NCBI RefSeq assembly: GCF_000758665.1
Contig: NZ_CP009285.1
Location: forward strand, 3,534,001 to 3,598,000
Direction of reading: 5' to 3'
From: Paenibacillus borealis
GTDB lineage: Bacteria > Bacillota > Bacilli > Paenibacillales > Paenibacillaceae
Length of the DNA: 64,000 bases
Shown one piece after another: positions 25,522 to 34,890 of this stretch; positions within the stretch are counted from its first letter, which is position 1; every line of letters starts with the position of its first letter. The notes under the pieces are model-generated. The model was not told the DNA's origin and ran no database searches. It saw only the letters and a list, made by a program, of their open reading frames with translations. A program made the position numbers and the translations under genes.

Positions 25522-28446
25522 TTATGGTGTGGTAGCACCGGTATTGCCGCCAGATCCGTTACCGCTGCCTTGCGGCGTTGCTTCATTGCCTCCTGGCGGC
25601 TGGATAATGATCATCCCGGGATCATCGCTGCTTTCCGGGATGATTCCGGGGTCCGGCGTTGGCTCCGTGCCACCAGTGCCGTCACCTGGTACTTCCTCCG
25701 GAGGCAGCGTTGGCTCCGGCGTAGGCTGAGTTCCGCCGGCTACACTTCCCGAGGCGGCCTCATGTCCGGCTACATCTACGGCAGCCACGTAGAAGGTGGC
25801 ATTGGCACTGGCAGGTGTGCCGGGCTTAAAGACGGTGCTTTCGCCGGCCGAGAGCACGGCCTGCTTTTGGAAGGAACCGCCGTTCAGTGAACGGTACAGA
25901 CGGTAACCCACAACGTCGGATGAACCGCTTGGAGTGAAGGTAATAACAGCTTTGCCGGTGCTGTAAGAGACCATCACTTCACCTGGAGCACTTGGCGCGC
26001 TGCCGTCATCCACCCGGGGATCAACCTCGGTCGGGAAGTCGGTTTTGGCATCAGCCGGCATATAGTACGCCAGTGGTTCATGTTCTTTCATGGCCGGGAA
26101 GGCCGCAAGCAGTTCTTTGACCAGATCCTGAATCGGTTTCTCGCGCTTGACGACAATCTTCTCTTTCAGGAAATCCTCGGGCGTTCCTTCCAGAGGAAGA
26201 TAATTCACCCCGTTGAAGGTGATGTATTTGGCTTTGGAGATTCCGTCATCGCTGTCTTTAGGTACGAATTCAGCATTGAACAGGTCCGTTGTGAATTTAT
26301 CCGTCAGTTCCGACGGCTTCTTGCCGCTGTAAGCGGAGACCGTCGCTTTGACGATACCCTCCGGTTTAGGGAATTCCTTCGTTACAAACAGCTCCGGACG
26401 CTTGTCAATCACTGTATTCATAACCTTGGTCCATAATGTCTGAGCTTGCCGTTTCTGCGTATCTCCCTGGAGGGTGTTGATCTGTTCTTTATAGCCCACC
26501 CACATGCCCAGGGTAACATCCGGGGTATAGCCCATGAACCAGACATCCCCATAGTTCTGCGTAGAACCGGTTTTGCCGACAATCGGGACTTCCTTGAAGT
26601 GCTCATAGTTTTTCTTGACCGTACTTGCCGTACCATCCGTTATTACGGTGCGCAGCATATCGGTCATCAGATAGGCTGTCTGCTCGGAGAAGACCTGCTC
26701 CGGATTCACCTTATGCTGATAGATAATCTTGCCCTGCGAGTCAACAATCTTCTCGATCATATACGCATCGTTGAAGGCACCCTGATTGCCGATTGAAGAA
26801 TAGGCATTCGTCAATTCTTCAACGGAAACCCCGTAACGCAATCCTCCGATTACACCGGTCTGTGCGTTATAATCATCGTCCTGAATCGTAGTGATCCCGA
26901 GCTTCTTGGCAAAAGTCCAGGCGTTCTCAATGCCCACCTTGTCATTGAACAGCTTCAAGGCCGGCAGGTTGAGGGATTTATTAAGGGCATAACGGGCGGT
27001 AACCAGCCCCTGATAGCGGTTGTTGGCATTCTTCGGAATATGGAAGCCCTTGCCGCCGTCCTTCATGACAATCGGGGCATCATCCAGAATGCCGGCAGGC
27101 TGGATCAATCCGGCATCCAGTGCAGGCAGATACGCGGCGATCGGCTTCATGGTGGAACCGGGCTGGCGGACCATTTGGGTGGCATAGTTCATTTGCTCAA
27201 TGTTGAAGTCACGTCCTTCAATCATCCCGAGAATCGCTCCGGTTTTGTTGTTGATCATGATGCCGGCCGTCTGTTCCTTGCCTCTGGCCTTGCTGTCCTC
27301 CGTGAAGTTATCGCTGTCTTCCGAGATGCTGTGCATTGCGCTGTACACTTTCTTATCAATGGTAGTGTATACACGGTAGCCGCCGGTCATCAGCTGCTGG
27401 CGGGCTTCCTCCAGAAGGAGCGTGTTGTCAGCGGTACTTGCCGCCGTATCCGAAGCAGCGCCTTTATTGTCTTCGTTCAGCGTCAGCATAATTTCAGCCG
27501 CCTTGCGTTCCGTCTCCAGCATGAGATAAGGGAAGGTAGCATAAGCCTTCTTCGTATGCGGAGCAAGCGAGCTCTTGATATCAAAGAGCAGGGCTTCATC
27601 GTACTGGGATGTTGTAATCTTGTTCTCTTCCAGCATCCGCCGCAGCACCAGACGCTGACGGTCAATGGCCCGGTTAAAGGCAGTCTCGTTGAATTCGCCG
27701 ACACCATTGAATGCGGAGTATTTGGATGGGAGCTGAGGCAGGCCGGCCAGATAAGCCGCTTGTGCCACGTTCAGCTTTTCCAGATCATCAAGACCGAAGA
27801 TGCCTTTGGCGGCAGCCTTGATGCCGAAAACATTATAACCATTCGAACCGTTCCCGAAAGGAACCTTATTTAAGTATGCCGTTAATATTTCCTGCTTGGA
27901 CAAGAAACGCTCCAGCCGCAGCGACAGCAGGATCTCCTTCACCTTGCGGTCCTCTGTGCGGTCCAGGTTCAGGAACACGCGGCGTGCCAGCTGCTGGGTC
28001 AGTGTACTGCCCCCGGTCTGTACGGATTCGTTCAGCAGCTTCTGCTTGACTGCACGCAGGGTGCCGCTGAAATCCACCCCTTTATGATTGTAGAAGTTAT
28101 TGTCCTCTATAGCGAGAACGGCATCAATCACAAGCTGTGGAATATCGTTGAATTCAATAAGTCTGCGGTCTTCTTCCGTCCGGAGCTGGCCGATCGGCTG
28201 CCCGTCACTGAAATAGGCAAAGCCGGTAATGGCGTTCTGGCTGACTTGCTGTTGTATTAATTCTTCGGTGCGGACAGGGTCATCTTTCACTATAGAAGTC
28301 ACGTAGCCTGCCACGGCGCCACCGGCAAACAGAATGCCGAGTATACCGAGTATAAACATCCACTTCACGACTGAACCGAACCTGCGGAGCCAGGATCTGC
28401 GCGGCGGACGCTGTTTTGCGGTCTTCTTCTTATTCTCCTCAACCAT
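25522..28446 (-). CDS. Class A penicillin-binding protein (PBP1A family)
   Basis: A 974-residue bifunctional peptidoglycan synthase. A basic N-terminal tail and one transmembrane anchor (about residues 28-50) are followed by the GT51 glycosyltransferase (EDNNFYNHKG, then GGSTLTQQLARRVF) and the transpeptidase with SxxK in GSTMKPIAA, SxN in KSLNLPAL and KTG in VGKTGSTQNYGDVWF. After it come a fibronectin type III-like domain (about 840-920) and a Pro/Thr/Gly-rich tail (about 920-974), both common in Bacillota class A PBPs. The minus strand has AAAGGAGG before the ATG and TATAAT at 28480-28475. Confidence 0.95.
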   Translation of the reverse strand: MVEENKKKTAKQRPPRRSWLRRFGSVVKWMFILGILGILFAGGAVAGYVTSIVKDDPVRTEELIQQQVSQNAITGFAYFSDGQPIGQLRTEEDRRLIEFNDIPQLVIDAVLAIEDNNFYNHKGVDFSGTLRAVKQKLLNESVQTGGSTLTQQLARRVFLNLDRTEDRKVKEILLSLRLERFLSKQEILTAYLNKVPFGNGSNGYNVFGIKAAAKGIFGLDDLEKLNVAQAAYLAGLPQLPSKYSAFNGVGEFNETAFNRAIDRQRLVLRRMLEENKITTSQYDEALLFDIKSSLAPHTKKAYATFPYLMLETERKAAEIMLTLNEDNKGAASDTAASTADNTLLLEEARQQLMTGGYRVYTTIDKKVYSAMHSISEDSDNFTEDSKARGKEQTAGIMINNKTGAILGMIEGRDFNIEQMNYATQMVRQPGSTMKPIAAYLPALDAGLIQPAGILDDAPIVMKDGGKGFHIPKNANNRYQGLVTARYALNKSLNLPALKLFNDKVGIENAWTFAKKLGITTIQDDDYNAQTGVIGGLRYGVSVEELTNAYSSIGNQGAFNDAYMIEKIVDSQGKIIYQHKVNPEQVFSEQTAYLMTDMLRTVITDGTASTVKKNYEHFKEVPIVGKTGSTQNYGDVWFMGYTPDVTLGMWVGYKEQINTLQGDTQKRQAQTLWTKVMNTVIDKRPELFVTKEFPKPEGIVKATVSAYSGKKPSELTDKFTTDLFNAEFVPKDSDDGISKAKYITFNGVNYLPLEGTPEDFLKEKIVVKREKPIQDLVKELLAAFPAMKEHEPLAYYMPADAKTDFPTEVDPRVDDGSAPSAPGEVMVSYSTGKAVITFTPSGSSDVVGYRLYRSLNGGSFQKQAVLSAGESTVFKPGTPASANATFYVAAVDVAGHEAASGSVAGGTQPTPEPTLPPEEVPGDGTGGTEPTPDPGIIPESSDDPGMIIIQPPGGNEATPQGSGNGSGGNTGATTP

Positions 28447-28605
28447 CGACGATTATCCTCCTTTTAACGGAACTATTATAGCACAATTTGGCGATTTTGA
28501 ATGCGCTTCTGCCGCACGGGATTTACTCCGCCGTTGCTTTTTCCAAAGTTGCTGTGTTATAAATAGATTCAATTGGATATCGCTGTATGAGGATAGTCTT
28601 TAAGT

Positions 28606-28655
28606 AGGGTGGTACCGCGAGTCTCTTGCTCGTCCCTTGGGATGAATAAGAGGCT
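28606..28655 (+). promoter_or_regulatory. Orphan T-box (antiterminator/terminator end)
   Basis: AGGGTGGTACCGCG (28606-28619) is the conserved T-box that pairs with the NCCA end of uncharged tRNA. It is followed by a terminator-shaped stem (AGTCTCTT with AAGAGGCT, inner GTCCC/GGGAT) whose T run is decayed to ATTTGTG. I find no GAAAGAGTA or AGAGAG stem I landmarks in the 160 nt upstream, and no gene in this direction downstream: the next gene, rpsD, is antisense. It looks like the remnant of a tyrS leader. Confidence 0.75.
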
Positions 28656-28779
28656 ATTTGTGCTGCTTCAGAACAAGGCGATAGTTAACCGTGCAGAAGG
28701 GTGACATTATCCGGGAAGGAAAGCGGGAATTTGCCAGGCTGGATTTAGGATGATGAAAGGAATAGATGTCTACTGAACG

Positions 28780-28813
28780 AAAAAAGCTCCCGGATAAAAT
28801 ATCCGGGAGCTTT
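28780..28813 (-). terminator. Terminator of rpsD
   Basis: On the minus strand AAAGCTCCCGGAT pairs with ATCCGGGAGCTTT and ends in six T. It lies 26 nt after the rpsD stop codon. Confidence 0.92.
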
Positions 28814-28838
28814 GATCAGATCTGCTGGAGGCAGAATC

Positions 28839-29438
28839 TTAACGGTTGTAGAACTCGACGATTTGTTTCTCATCGATATCTTGGGACAGCTCGGCGCGTT
28901 CTGGCAAACGAATGAATTTGCCTTCGAAAGAACCATCAGCATATTCCAGATAGCCTGGAAGGTGGGAGCGGTTGTCAAGAGCTTCTTTGATAGAACCCAT
29001 AGCGCGGCTTCTTTCGCGAAGTCCGATAACGTCGCCCACGCTTACGCGGTAAGAAGCGATGTCGACTTTTTTGCCGTTAACGGTTACGTGGCCGTGGGAT
29101 ACCAGCTGCCGTGCGCCTGCACGGGAGTTAGCGAATCCAAGACGGTAAACCAGGTTGTCCAAGCGGCTTTCGAGCAGGAACATGAAGTTTTCGCCCGCGA
29201 TACCCTGGAGCTTTTGTGCTTTGGTGAAAAGAGTTTTAAACTGCTTTTCGCCCAAGCCGTACATGTGACGCAGTTTTTGTTTTTCCAAAAGCTGCATTCC
29301 GTAGTTACTTACTTTTCTGCGTTGGTTAGCGCCGTGCTGTCCTGGTGGGAAAGGGCGTTTCAGGTCTTTGCCTGTACCGCTTAGGGAAATGCCCAGACGG
29401 CGGCTGAGTTTGAATTTAGGTCCGGTGTAACGTGCCAT
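28839..29438 (-). CDS. rpsD: 30S ribosomal protein S4
   Basis: A 199-residue protein. [16 protein letters not shown] at the start, the [15 protein letters not shown] segment, and the S4 RNA-binding domain ([33 protein letters not shown]) are typical. It initiates assembly of the 30S body by binding 16S rRNA. It lacks the CxxC zinc residues found in some S4 proteins. The gene is alone, with a long structured leader upstream, as expected for the autoregulated rpsD of Bacillales. Confidence 0.97.
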   Translation of the reverse strand: MARYTGPKFKLSRRLGISLSGTGKDLKRPFPPGQHGANQRRKVSNYGMQLLEKQKLRHMYGLGEKQFKTLFTKAQKLQGIAGENFMFLLESRLDNLVYRLGFANSRAGARQLVSHGHVTVNGKKVDIASYRVSVGDVIGLRERSRAMGSIKEALDNRSHLPGYLEYADGSFEGKFIRLPERAELSQDIDEKQIVEFYNR

Positions 29439-29660
29439 TATAGTAGACTCCTTTTAATTTGCAAATGTATTGTAGGGCCTATTTGCGCCGCAATTCGTAT
29501 CCGTGAAAGCGTTAGATGGTTTCACACTGCCGAGGGAAGTTCAGCCGCTGCCCTGGCAGTAACGAAATGCGTAGAGGGTGACACAACGTTACGCCCAATT
29601 AAGACTTGTTACAGTCTTGTTCAACAATAAATATTATATGAAAATGACAGTCAAAGTCAA
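29439..29660 (-). promoter_or_regulatory. rpsD promoter and structured leader
   Basis: On the minus strand, TTGACT (29660-29655), 16 bp, TATAAT (29638-29633) is a strong sigma-A promoter. The transcribed leader of about 190 nt contains a stem GTGAAA/TTTCAC (29503-29525) and a larger stem-loop (29527-29559, CTGCC/GGCAG). B. subtilis rpsD is repressed by S4 binding to its leader; I infer a similar control here but did not fold the sequence. Confidence 0.6.
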
Positions 29661-29829
29661 GCGCAACTTAAAAGAGTTTTTGTCTATCTTTGTCGTTAGT
29701 TCTTTGGTCCTAAAAAAAATCCCGGTTTTGCGGAAAATATAATGCAATACCTAAAGAAAGGGAGTAAAATATAGCTAATTAGATGTTATCGGAAAAAACT
29801 GATATCAAATAGCAAAGGGGATCCTCTTT

Positions 29830-31827
29830 ATGTCGGAGCAGGAAGCATACGACCGCAAGGCCAGTCGTATGCTGTTACAGGACACCAAGCAAAGCGGAGA
29901 TTATGAAGATCCCGCTGCTTGGCTGAGGGAAACGGACATTGTGTCCCATGATTTTCCTTATGCAGCCAGCTTGATTGCCGAGAGTTTCAAGGATTGGCTG
30001 GGACAGGCCGTACCGTCCTTTGCGAAATCGTGGAACTGGTGTGTACTGAACTTTGAAGCAGAATGGATTGATCCCATATTCGAATTCCGGCAGGGGCGCT
30101 GGAAGACAGAATGGGAAGAGGCGGCGGAGGCCTGTCTGCGCTCTGGTGGCATGCATGCCGTAGAGGTTCAGGAGGCTGGACAAGCACGGACTTTATTGGC
30201 TATGCCTATTTTTACACGCGGTCACGGAGAAATATTCGCCGTTCTTGGCTGTGAGATGCCGGCGGAGCAGTATGCAAGCGGCGGAATACATACGGCAGAA
30301 GCGATGGCAATGCACTTTCAGACCTGCTTTTACCACAAGTTCGAGCATGTATTTGTCTCGGATCTTGCCGGCGTGCATCTCCATGCTGAGCGGGAGAGCA
30401 GCCGCCGTTCGCTGCTCTTCCAGATCGTCCAGCGGATGCATGACAACATTGATGTGAATGCCGTGCTCACCGAGGTGATCGACAGCATCGCGGCGATGTA
30501 TCCCGGAGCGCGGCTCGATCTGTTCATGTCTCAGGATCACCGCAGCACGCATCCTCAGGTCAAGCCGCTGCCGCTGCGCTGGGCCAGCAATGATGTCTGT
30601 GCCAGAGCCTTCAAGGATGGCCGGGTGGCACTTCATGCCGGACGTGAAGACAGCTGTACGGTGGAGGTAGGTCTTCCGCTGGGAGGCAAGCAAGGTGTCT
30701 ACGGAGTGTTTCATATGGTAATGGACAAGCCTTCCTTCCGGGAGGTGGATTTGCGCTTCCTGACCATGGTGGCGGATACTGCCGGGACAGCATTCGAGAA
30801 CGCCAAGCTGTATGAACGCTCCAACCAGCTTATCCGGGAGCTGCGCATGAGTAATGAGCTTACGCAGCGTCTCAACCAGAGCCTGCGCCTTGGCGATATT
30901 TTTCAATTTGCCTTTGAGGAGCTTCTGGGGATGTTCGAGGCCGATTATTGCTGCATCCTGCATATGAATGAAGAAAGAGGCGGACTTGAAGTCATTGCCT
31001 GCAATCATACCCCGCTGCTGGGTGAATTGGTGGAAGCCGGGCAAGGACTGGGCGGAAAGGTCTATACCTCAGGCGAGCCGCTCCTACTATCAGACTATAA
31101 GTATGCCGCCGGAGCGACGTCCAAGCTTATGGATGCTACCGGTTCACAGTCGCTGATCGCCACACCGTTAAGTGTAGGGGGAGAAGTCAGAGGGGCGATT
31201 ATGCTCGCCCATAAGGATGCCCATTTCTTCTCCTACGACAGCTACAGGCTGCTGCAGGCTATGGCGGGGCATATCGGGCTTGCGGTCGGCAATGCCCGTC
31301 TGCATGCTGAGGTAAGGCGCCTCGCTAACCGCGACAGCCTGACAGGGCTCTTCGCCCGTCATTATCTGGATGAAGAGATCAAACAGCGGCAGGCCACGGA
31401 TTTCTGCGGTTCCCTGATTGTCGTTGACATCGATCAGTTCAAGACGGTCAATGATACTTACGGCCACCAGAAGGGTGACAAGATACTGAAGCAAGTAAGC
31501 GAAATCGTCAAGTCTTCAATCCGTCAGGGGGATATCGCCGCCAGGTGGGGCGGGGAAGAGCTTGCCGTATATCTGCCTCAGCTCGGGGTGCAGCAGGCAG
31601 TATTTGTGGCCGAACGCATCCGCAAGCGGGTGATGGGGGAAACAGAGCCGCGTGTAACGGTATCCTGCGGCATAGCAGAATGGAGCTGGACAGATGAGCG
31701 GGTAAGTGTAGAATCGCTCTTCTACCGGGCGGACATGGCGCTGTATGAAGCCAAGAACAACGGCCGGAACCAGGTGGTTATCGATAACAAAACCGTTGAG
31801 AATACTTTAAAGAATCCTTGGGCTTAA
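29830..31827 (+). CDS. GAF-domain diguanylate cyclase
   Basis: A 665-residue soluble protein with no transmembrane segment. Residues about 190-335 and 345-490 are two GAF-like sensor domains, and residues about 495-655 form a GGDEF domain with the active-site motif GGEEL at about residue 575 (ARWGGEELAVYLP). It is therefore expected to make cyclic di-GMP from GTP in response to a cytosolic ligand or partner. The N-terminal 180 residues are unassigned and may be a third degenerate sensor domain. AAAGGGGA lies before the ATG. It stands alone, with a terminator overlapping its stop codon. Confidence 0.88.
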   Translation: MSEQEAYDRKASRMLLQDTKQSGDYEDPAAWLRETDIVSHDFPYAASLIAESFKDWLGQAVPSFAKSWNWCVLNFEAEWIDPIFEFRQGRWKTEWEEAAEACLRSGGMHAVEVQEAGQARTLLAMPIFTRGHGEIFAVLGCEMPAEQYASGGIHTAEAMAMHFQTCFYHKFEHVFVSDLAGVHLHAERESSRRSLLFQIVQRMHDNIDVNAVLTEVIDSIAAMYPGARLDLFMSQDHRSTHPQVKPLPLRWASNDVCARAFKDGRVALHAGREDSCTVEVGLPLGGKQGVYGVFHMVMDKPSFREVDLRFLTMVADTAGTAFENAKLYERSNQLIRELRMSNELTQRLNQSLRLGDIFQFAFEELLGMFEADYCCILHMNEERGGLEVIACNHTPLLGELVEAGQGLGGKVYTSGEPLLLSDYKYAAGATSKLMDATGSQSLIATPLSVGGEVRGAIMLAHKDAHFFSYDSYRLLQAMAGHIGLAVGNARLHAEVRRLANRDSLTGLFARHYLDEEIKQRQATDFCGSLIVVDIDQFKTVNDTYGHQKGDKILKQVSEIVKSSIRQGDIAARWGGEELAVYLPQLGVQQAVFVAERIRKRVMGETEPRVTVSCGIAEWSWTDERVSVESLFYRADMALYEAKNNGRNQVVIDNKTVENTLKNPWA

Positions 31828-31847
31828 GCCTTGAGGGTTCTTTTTTT
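31811..31847 (+). terminator. Terminator overlapping the GGDEF gene stop
   Basis: AGAATCCTTGGGC pairs with GCCTTGAGGGTTCT around TTAA and is followed by seven T. The stop codon TAA lies in the loop. Confidence 0.8.
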
Positions 31848-31930
31848 GCATCCTGACAAGCGTATAAGCGCTGTATTCAAGGAGACCCTAGGAAGAATGA
31901 ATGATAATCTGCCCGGGAGGCCTTGAATCT

Positions 31931-32797
31931 ATGATGAAACTGATATCGTACCGCACGGGAATCCTCTCACTTGTACTGCTGATCTGCCTGATTCCTGCAA
32001 GCGGCTGTGGTGTCATGAATGACAAACCGGCTGCTGAATCCTTAAGTCTGGTGCTGGCCGGTATGGACGGCAGTGACGGAGTATCCTTCGAAGGGGAGGC
32101 AGCGCTGCTGATCGGCGGCAAGACGGTTCCGGAGTCATCGCTCTATTATGGAGGAAAGGTAGCTGATCATAATAAGGTCAGCTTATATTCCCTGCTGCCG
32201 GACGGGAGCCAGCCGGACACCGCAGCCGAATCCGCTCCGCATCACCTAGAGCAGGGCTCAGGAAATGTTCCGGTCTACTACACCAGGCTGGTGAAGGAAG
32301 ATGGTGAATGGAAGGCGCAGCAGGCAGCGCCGGCTCTGCAGGAGAGCAATCCGCTGGAGGCGCTGAATCCGCTCAGGCAGCTGGAAGAGCTGGAGGGGCT
32401 GCAAAAGACGGTAACAGAGGAAGCGGGGAGTGCCAGGGGAACCCGTGTGCTGCGCATCGAATTGACGCCGGAGGAAGCGCGCAGCCAGCTGTCAGCGGAA
32501 CTGGAGCAGGAGATGCAGGCGATACGCCCCGATGACCAGGGCGCCGCTGGAACGGCTGCTGGAAAGCCTGCTAAGGAGCAGGAGGCACGGGCTGCATTGT
32601 GGGAGCAGAAGCAGGCTGAACTGCAGCAGAGACTGAAGCAAGCCAGTATCAGGACGGTTTATTATCTCAAGGTAGACCCGAAGCGTAATTTGCCCGCCCG
32701 GCTGACGTGGAACCGGACCGCGACGTACCCCGGCAAGACAGGTGAGGTTACTGAAGAAACCTACATCACCCGGGTTGATTTCTATGGTTATCAATGA
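31931..32797 (+). CDS. Predicted lipoprotein of unknown function
   Basis: A 288-residue exported lipoprotein. After a positive start (MMKLISYRTG) and a hydrophobic core comes the lipobox PASGC, so the mature protein would begin at the Cys. The mature part has a central Glu/Gln/Ala-rich helical stretch (about 150-240) and a C-terminal beta segment (VYYLKVDPKRNLPARLTW) reminiscent of outer-face lipoproteins of the LolA/LppX sort; that likeness is weak. GGGAGG lies 10 nt before the ATG at 31931. I do not recognise a named family. Confidence 0.7.
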   Translation: MMKLISYRTGILSLVLLICLIPASGCGVMNDKPAAESLSLVLAGMDGSDGVSFEGEAALLIGGKTVPESSLYYGGKVADHNKVSLYSLLPDGSQPDTAAESAPHHLEQGSGNVPVYYTRLVKEDGEWKAQQAAPALQESNPLEALNPLRQLEELEGLQKTVTEEAGSARGTRVLRIELTPEEARSQLSAELEQEMQAIRPDDQGAAGTAAGKPAKEQEARAALWEQKQAELQQRLKQASIRTVYYLKVDPKRNLPARLTWNRTATYPGKTGEVTEETYITRVDFYGYQ

Positions 32798-32892
32798 AAG
32801 CTCACGCTCTGGAAGAGCTTGCGCTCTATAGCGGGCGTGCTACAATATAACGGTATGTTTAATTTCAGCATGAGGAAGGAAGAGAGAGAAAC

Positions 32893-34008
32893 ATGAATGA
32901 TCCCCGAATTCAAAAGCTTGCGGCTAACCTGGTAGGGTATTCCGTAAACGTACAGCCCGGCGAGAATGTGCTCGTCGAAATGATCGGCAGTGAAAGAGAT
33001 TTAATCAAAGCGGTTGTAGAGGAAATCGGCAAAGCCGGAGGCCGTGCATTTGTACAGCTGACGGACCGTACGGTTCTGCGCAGCATGCTTAAATATGCTA
33101 CACCTGAAGGCATTCAGACCTGGGCGGAGATTGACCTGAACCGGATGAAGAAGATGGACTGCTATATCGGCATCCGTGCCGGTGAGAACGTCAATGATCT
33201 GTCCGATGTGCCGGAAGAGAATATGAAGCTCTATAATTCCCTCTATTCCCACCCGGTACATAGCGAACAACGCGTCAAGCATACCAAATGGGTGGTACTT
33301 CGCTACCCTAATGCCAGTATGGCGCAGCTTGCCAATACCTCTACTGAAGCCTTTGAAGACTTTTACTTTGAAGTCTGCAATCTGGATTATGCCAAAATGG
33401 ACAAAGCCCAGGATTCACTGGCCGAGCTTATGCGCAGAACGGATAAGGTACGGATTGCCGGCCCGGGAACGGACCTTACCTTCTCCATCAAAGGAATCGG
33501 TGCAGAGAAATGCTCCGGCCAGAAGAATATTCCCGATGGTGAAGTCTACAGCGCACCGGTGCGTGACTCCGTGAACGGGACGATCAGCTACAATGCTGCG
33601 ACGCTCTATAACGGCGTGACTTTTGAGAATGTGAAGTTTACGTTTGAGAACGGCAAAATCATCGAAGCCTCCAGCAATGATACGGTACGGCTGAATGAAA
33701 TCCTCGATTCCGATGACGGCGCGCGCCATATCGGCGAATTCGCCATTGGCTTCAACCCGTACATTCTGCATCCGATGAAGGACATTCTGTTCGATGAGAA
33801 AATTGCCGGCAGCCTACACTTTACGCCGGGCCAGGCTTATGATGTGACGGACAACGGCAACCGTTCGTCCATTCACTGGGATCTTGTGCTTATTCAGCGT
33901 CCGGAGTACGGCGGCGGAGAGATTTACTTTGACGATGTGCTGATCCGCAAGGACGGAATTTTTGTGGTGCCGGAGCTTGAAGGTCTGAATCCCGAGAATC
34001 TGAAATAA
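32893..34008 (+). CDS. M29 family metallo-aminopeptidase
   Basis: A 371-residue cytosolic aminopeptidase of the M29 (AmpS/PepS/thermophilic aminopeptidase) family. The N-terminal domain (LAANLVGYSVNVQPGENVLV) is followed by the catalytic half with IPDGEVYSAP, the metal-binding GEFAIGFNP and a final HWDLVLI. It removes N-terminal residues from peptides using two metal ions. GGAAGGAAGAG lies before the ATG. A separate gene follows after a 140-nt gap. Confidence 0.92.
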   Translation: MNDPRIQKLAANLVGYSVNVQPGENVLVEMIGSERDLIKAVVEEIGKAGGRAFVQLTDRTVLRSMLKYATPEGIQTWAEIDLNRMKKMDCYIGIRAGENVNDLSDVPEENMKLYNSLYSHPVHSEQRVKHTKWVVLRYPNASMAQLANTSTEAFEDFYFEVCNLDYAKMDKAQDSLAELMRRTDKVRIAGPGTDLTFSIKGIGAEKCSGQKNIPDGEVYSAPVRDSVNGTISYNAATLYNGVTFENVKFTFENGKIIEASSNDTVRLNEILDSDDGARHIGEFAIGFNPYILHPMKDILFDEKIAGSLHFTPGQAYDVTDNGNRSSIHWDLVLIQRPEYGGGEIYFDDVLIRKDGIFVVPELEGLNPENLK

Positions 34009-34148
34009 AATGTAATACAAAGCTCTGAAAATGCAAGCCTGCAAGGCTTGTTTTCAAGAAACACCTTGCGTGAGTAAGCGGATTCAATGTATCATGGAAT
34101 TGGTTACAATTGAACTTAAGTTTATAATCAAGTTGCGGAGGGATTCCT

Positions 34149-34394
34149 ATGTCCAGTAACAATGCGGCAATCGTGGATATTGCACAAACAGCCAGCCAGT
34201 TTAATTCATCTATCGTTCTTCAAGCGGACAACAAGTACATTGATGTTAAGAGCATCCTTGGTCTGTTCACTACCCTGGTATCCAGCCAAAGCTATGAGCT
34301 TCATGTACATGGCACAGATGCCGAGGAAGCCAAGAAAGCAATGAGCGAAGTATTTGCTAAGCACAATTTGAACTTTACGGTTGTAGCGGAGTAA
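34149..34394 (+). CDS. HPr-like protein lacking the catalytic histidine (Crh-type)
   Basis: An 81-residue HPr-fold protein. QTASQFNSSIVL and DVKSILGLFTTL align without gaps to QTASKFNSDIQL and NLKSIMGVMS of HPr. On that alignment regulatory Ser46 is kept as S35, but His15, Arg17 and Pro18 are N4, A6 and A7, and the first beta strand is missing. It cannot pass PTS phosphate, but could be a HprK substrate and CcpA co-regulator like B. subtilis Crh. GGAGGG precedes the ATG, so the short N-terminus is real. It could equally serve another HPr-like role. Confidence 0.8.
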   Translation: MSSNNAAIVDIAQTASQFNSSIVLQADNKYIDVKSILGLFTTLVSSQSYELHVHGTDAEEAKKAMSEVFAKHNLNFTVVAE

Positions 34395-34409
34395 TCCATT
34401 ATTCAAAGG

Positions 34410-34439
34410 AGACGTCCGGCCTTGCGGCAGGGCGTCTTT
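34410..34439 (+). terminator. Hairpin after HPr-like gene
   Basis: AGACGTCC pairs with GGGCGTCT with an inner GCC/GGC stem; only a short T run follows, so termination may be weak. Confidence 0.6.
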
Positions 34440-34573
34440 GCTGTGAAAATCGTTAATTTTGTCCCTTCTTCACGAATCGTAAACTGAATTCTTGTATTAG
34501 GTCCTGATTTCGACTAATATTAAGTATAATAAGCAGTAGAAGCTGTAACTTTTGGACATAGGGGGGATAATGC

Positions 34574-34876
34574 ATGACTTCATCGGATTTGCAGGAACAG
34601 CTTAATATCAAAGCAATCAATCTTCTACAAGAAGATGCCAATAAAATTGAGAAGCTTATTGAAGTGCAGATGGAGAATTTGGCGACTCGTTACTGCCCTC
34701 TCTATGAGGAAGTGCTGGATACCCAGATGTATGGTTTCTCCAGGGAGGTCGATTTTGCGGTCAGAGCCGGGCTGGTGCCTGAATTCACCGGCAAGCAGGT
34801 ACTGAGCAAGCTGGAACGCAACCTGGCTGTACTGTATGAAGCGCTTAATAAGAAGGCTGAGGAGCGGGAGATGTAA
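34574..34876 (+). CDS. ylaN: YlaN family protein
   Basis: A 100-residue helical protein of the DUF1507 (YlaN) family: [45 protein letters not shown] is its signature region. In Staphylococcus aureus YlaN binds iron and relieves Fur repression, and it is needed for growth under some conditions. GGGGGG lies before the ATG. It is a single gene with a strong terminator shared with the convergent antiporter gene. Confidence 0.92.
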   Translation: MTSSDLQEQLNIKAINLLQEDANKIEKLIEVQMENLATRYCPLYEEVLDTQMYGFSREVDFAVRAGLVPEFTGKQVLSKLERNLAVLYEALNKKAEEREM

Positions 34877-34890
34877 TTCCGGTCATTCAT

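Larger units (their letters stand above)
28447..28838. other. Intergenic region holding a T-box relic
   Basis: 392 nt between the PBP gene start and the rpsD end. From left to right it holds the PBP promoter (minus strand, TATAAT 28480-28475), the T-box 3' end (28606-28655), an apparently gene-free stretch, and the rpsD terminator. In B. subtilis tyrS lies between acsA and rpsD; no tyrosyl-tRNA synthetase fragment is recognisable here. Confidence 0.7.

Noticed and set aside
28750..28776. Eight-residue peptide (MMKGIDVY) after the T-box
   Set aside because: Too short to support; a possible AGGAT site is present, but there is no conservation evidence.
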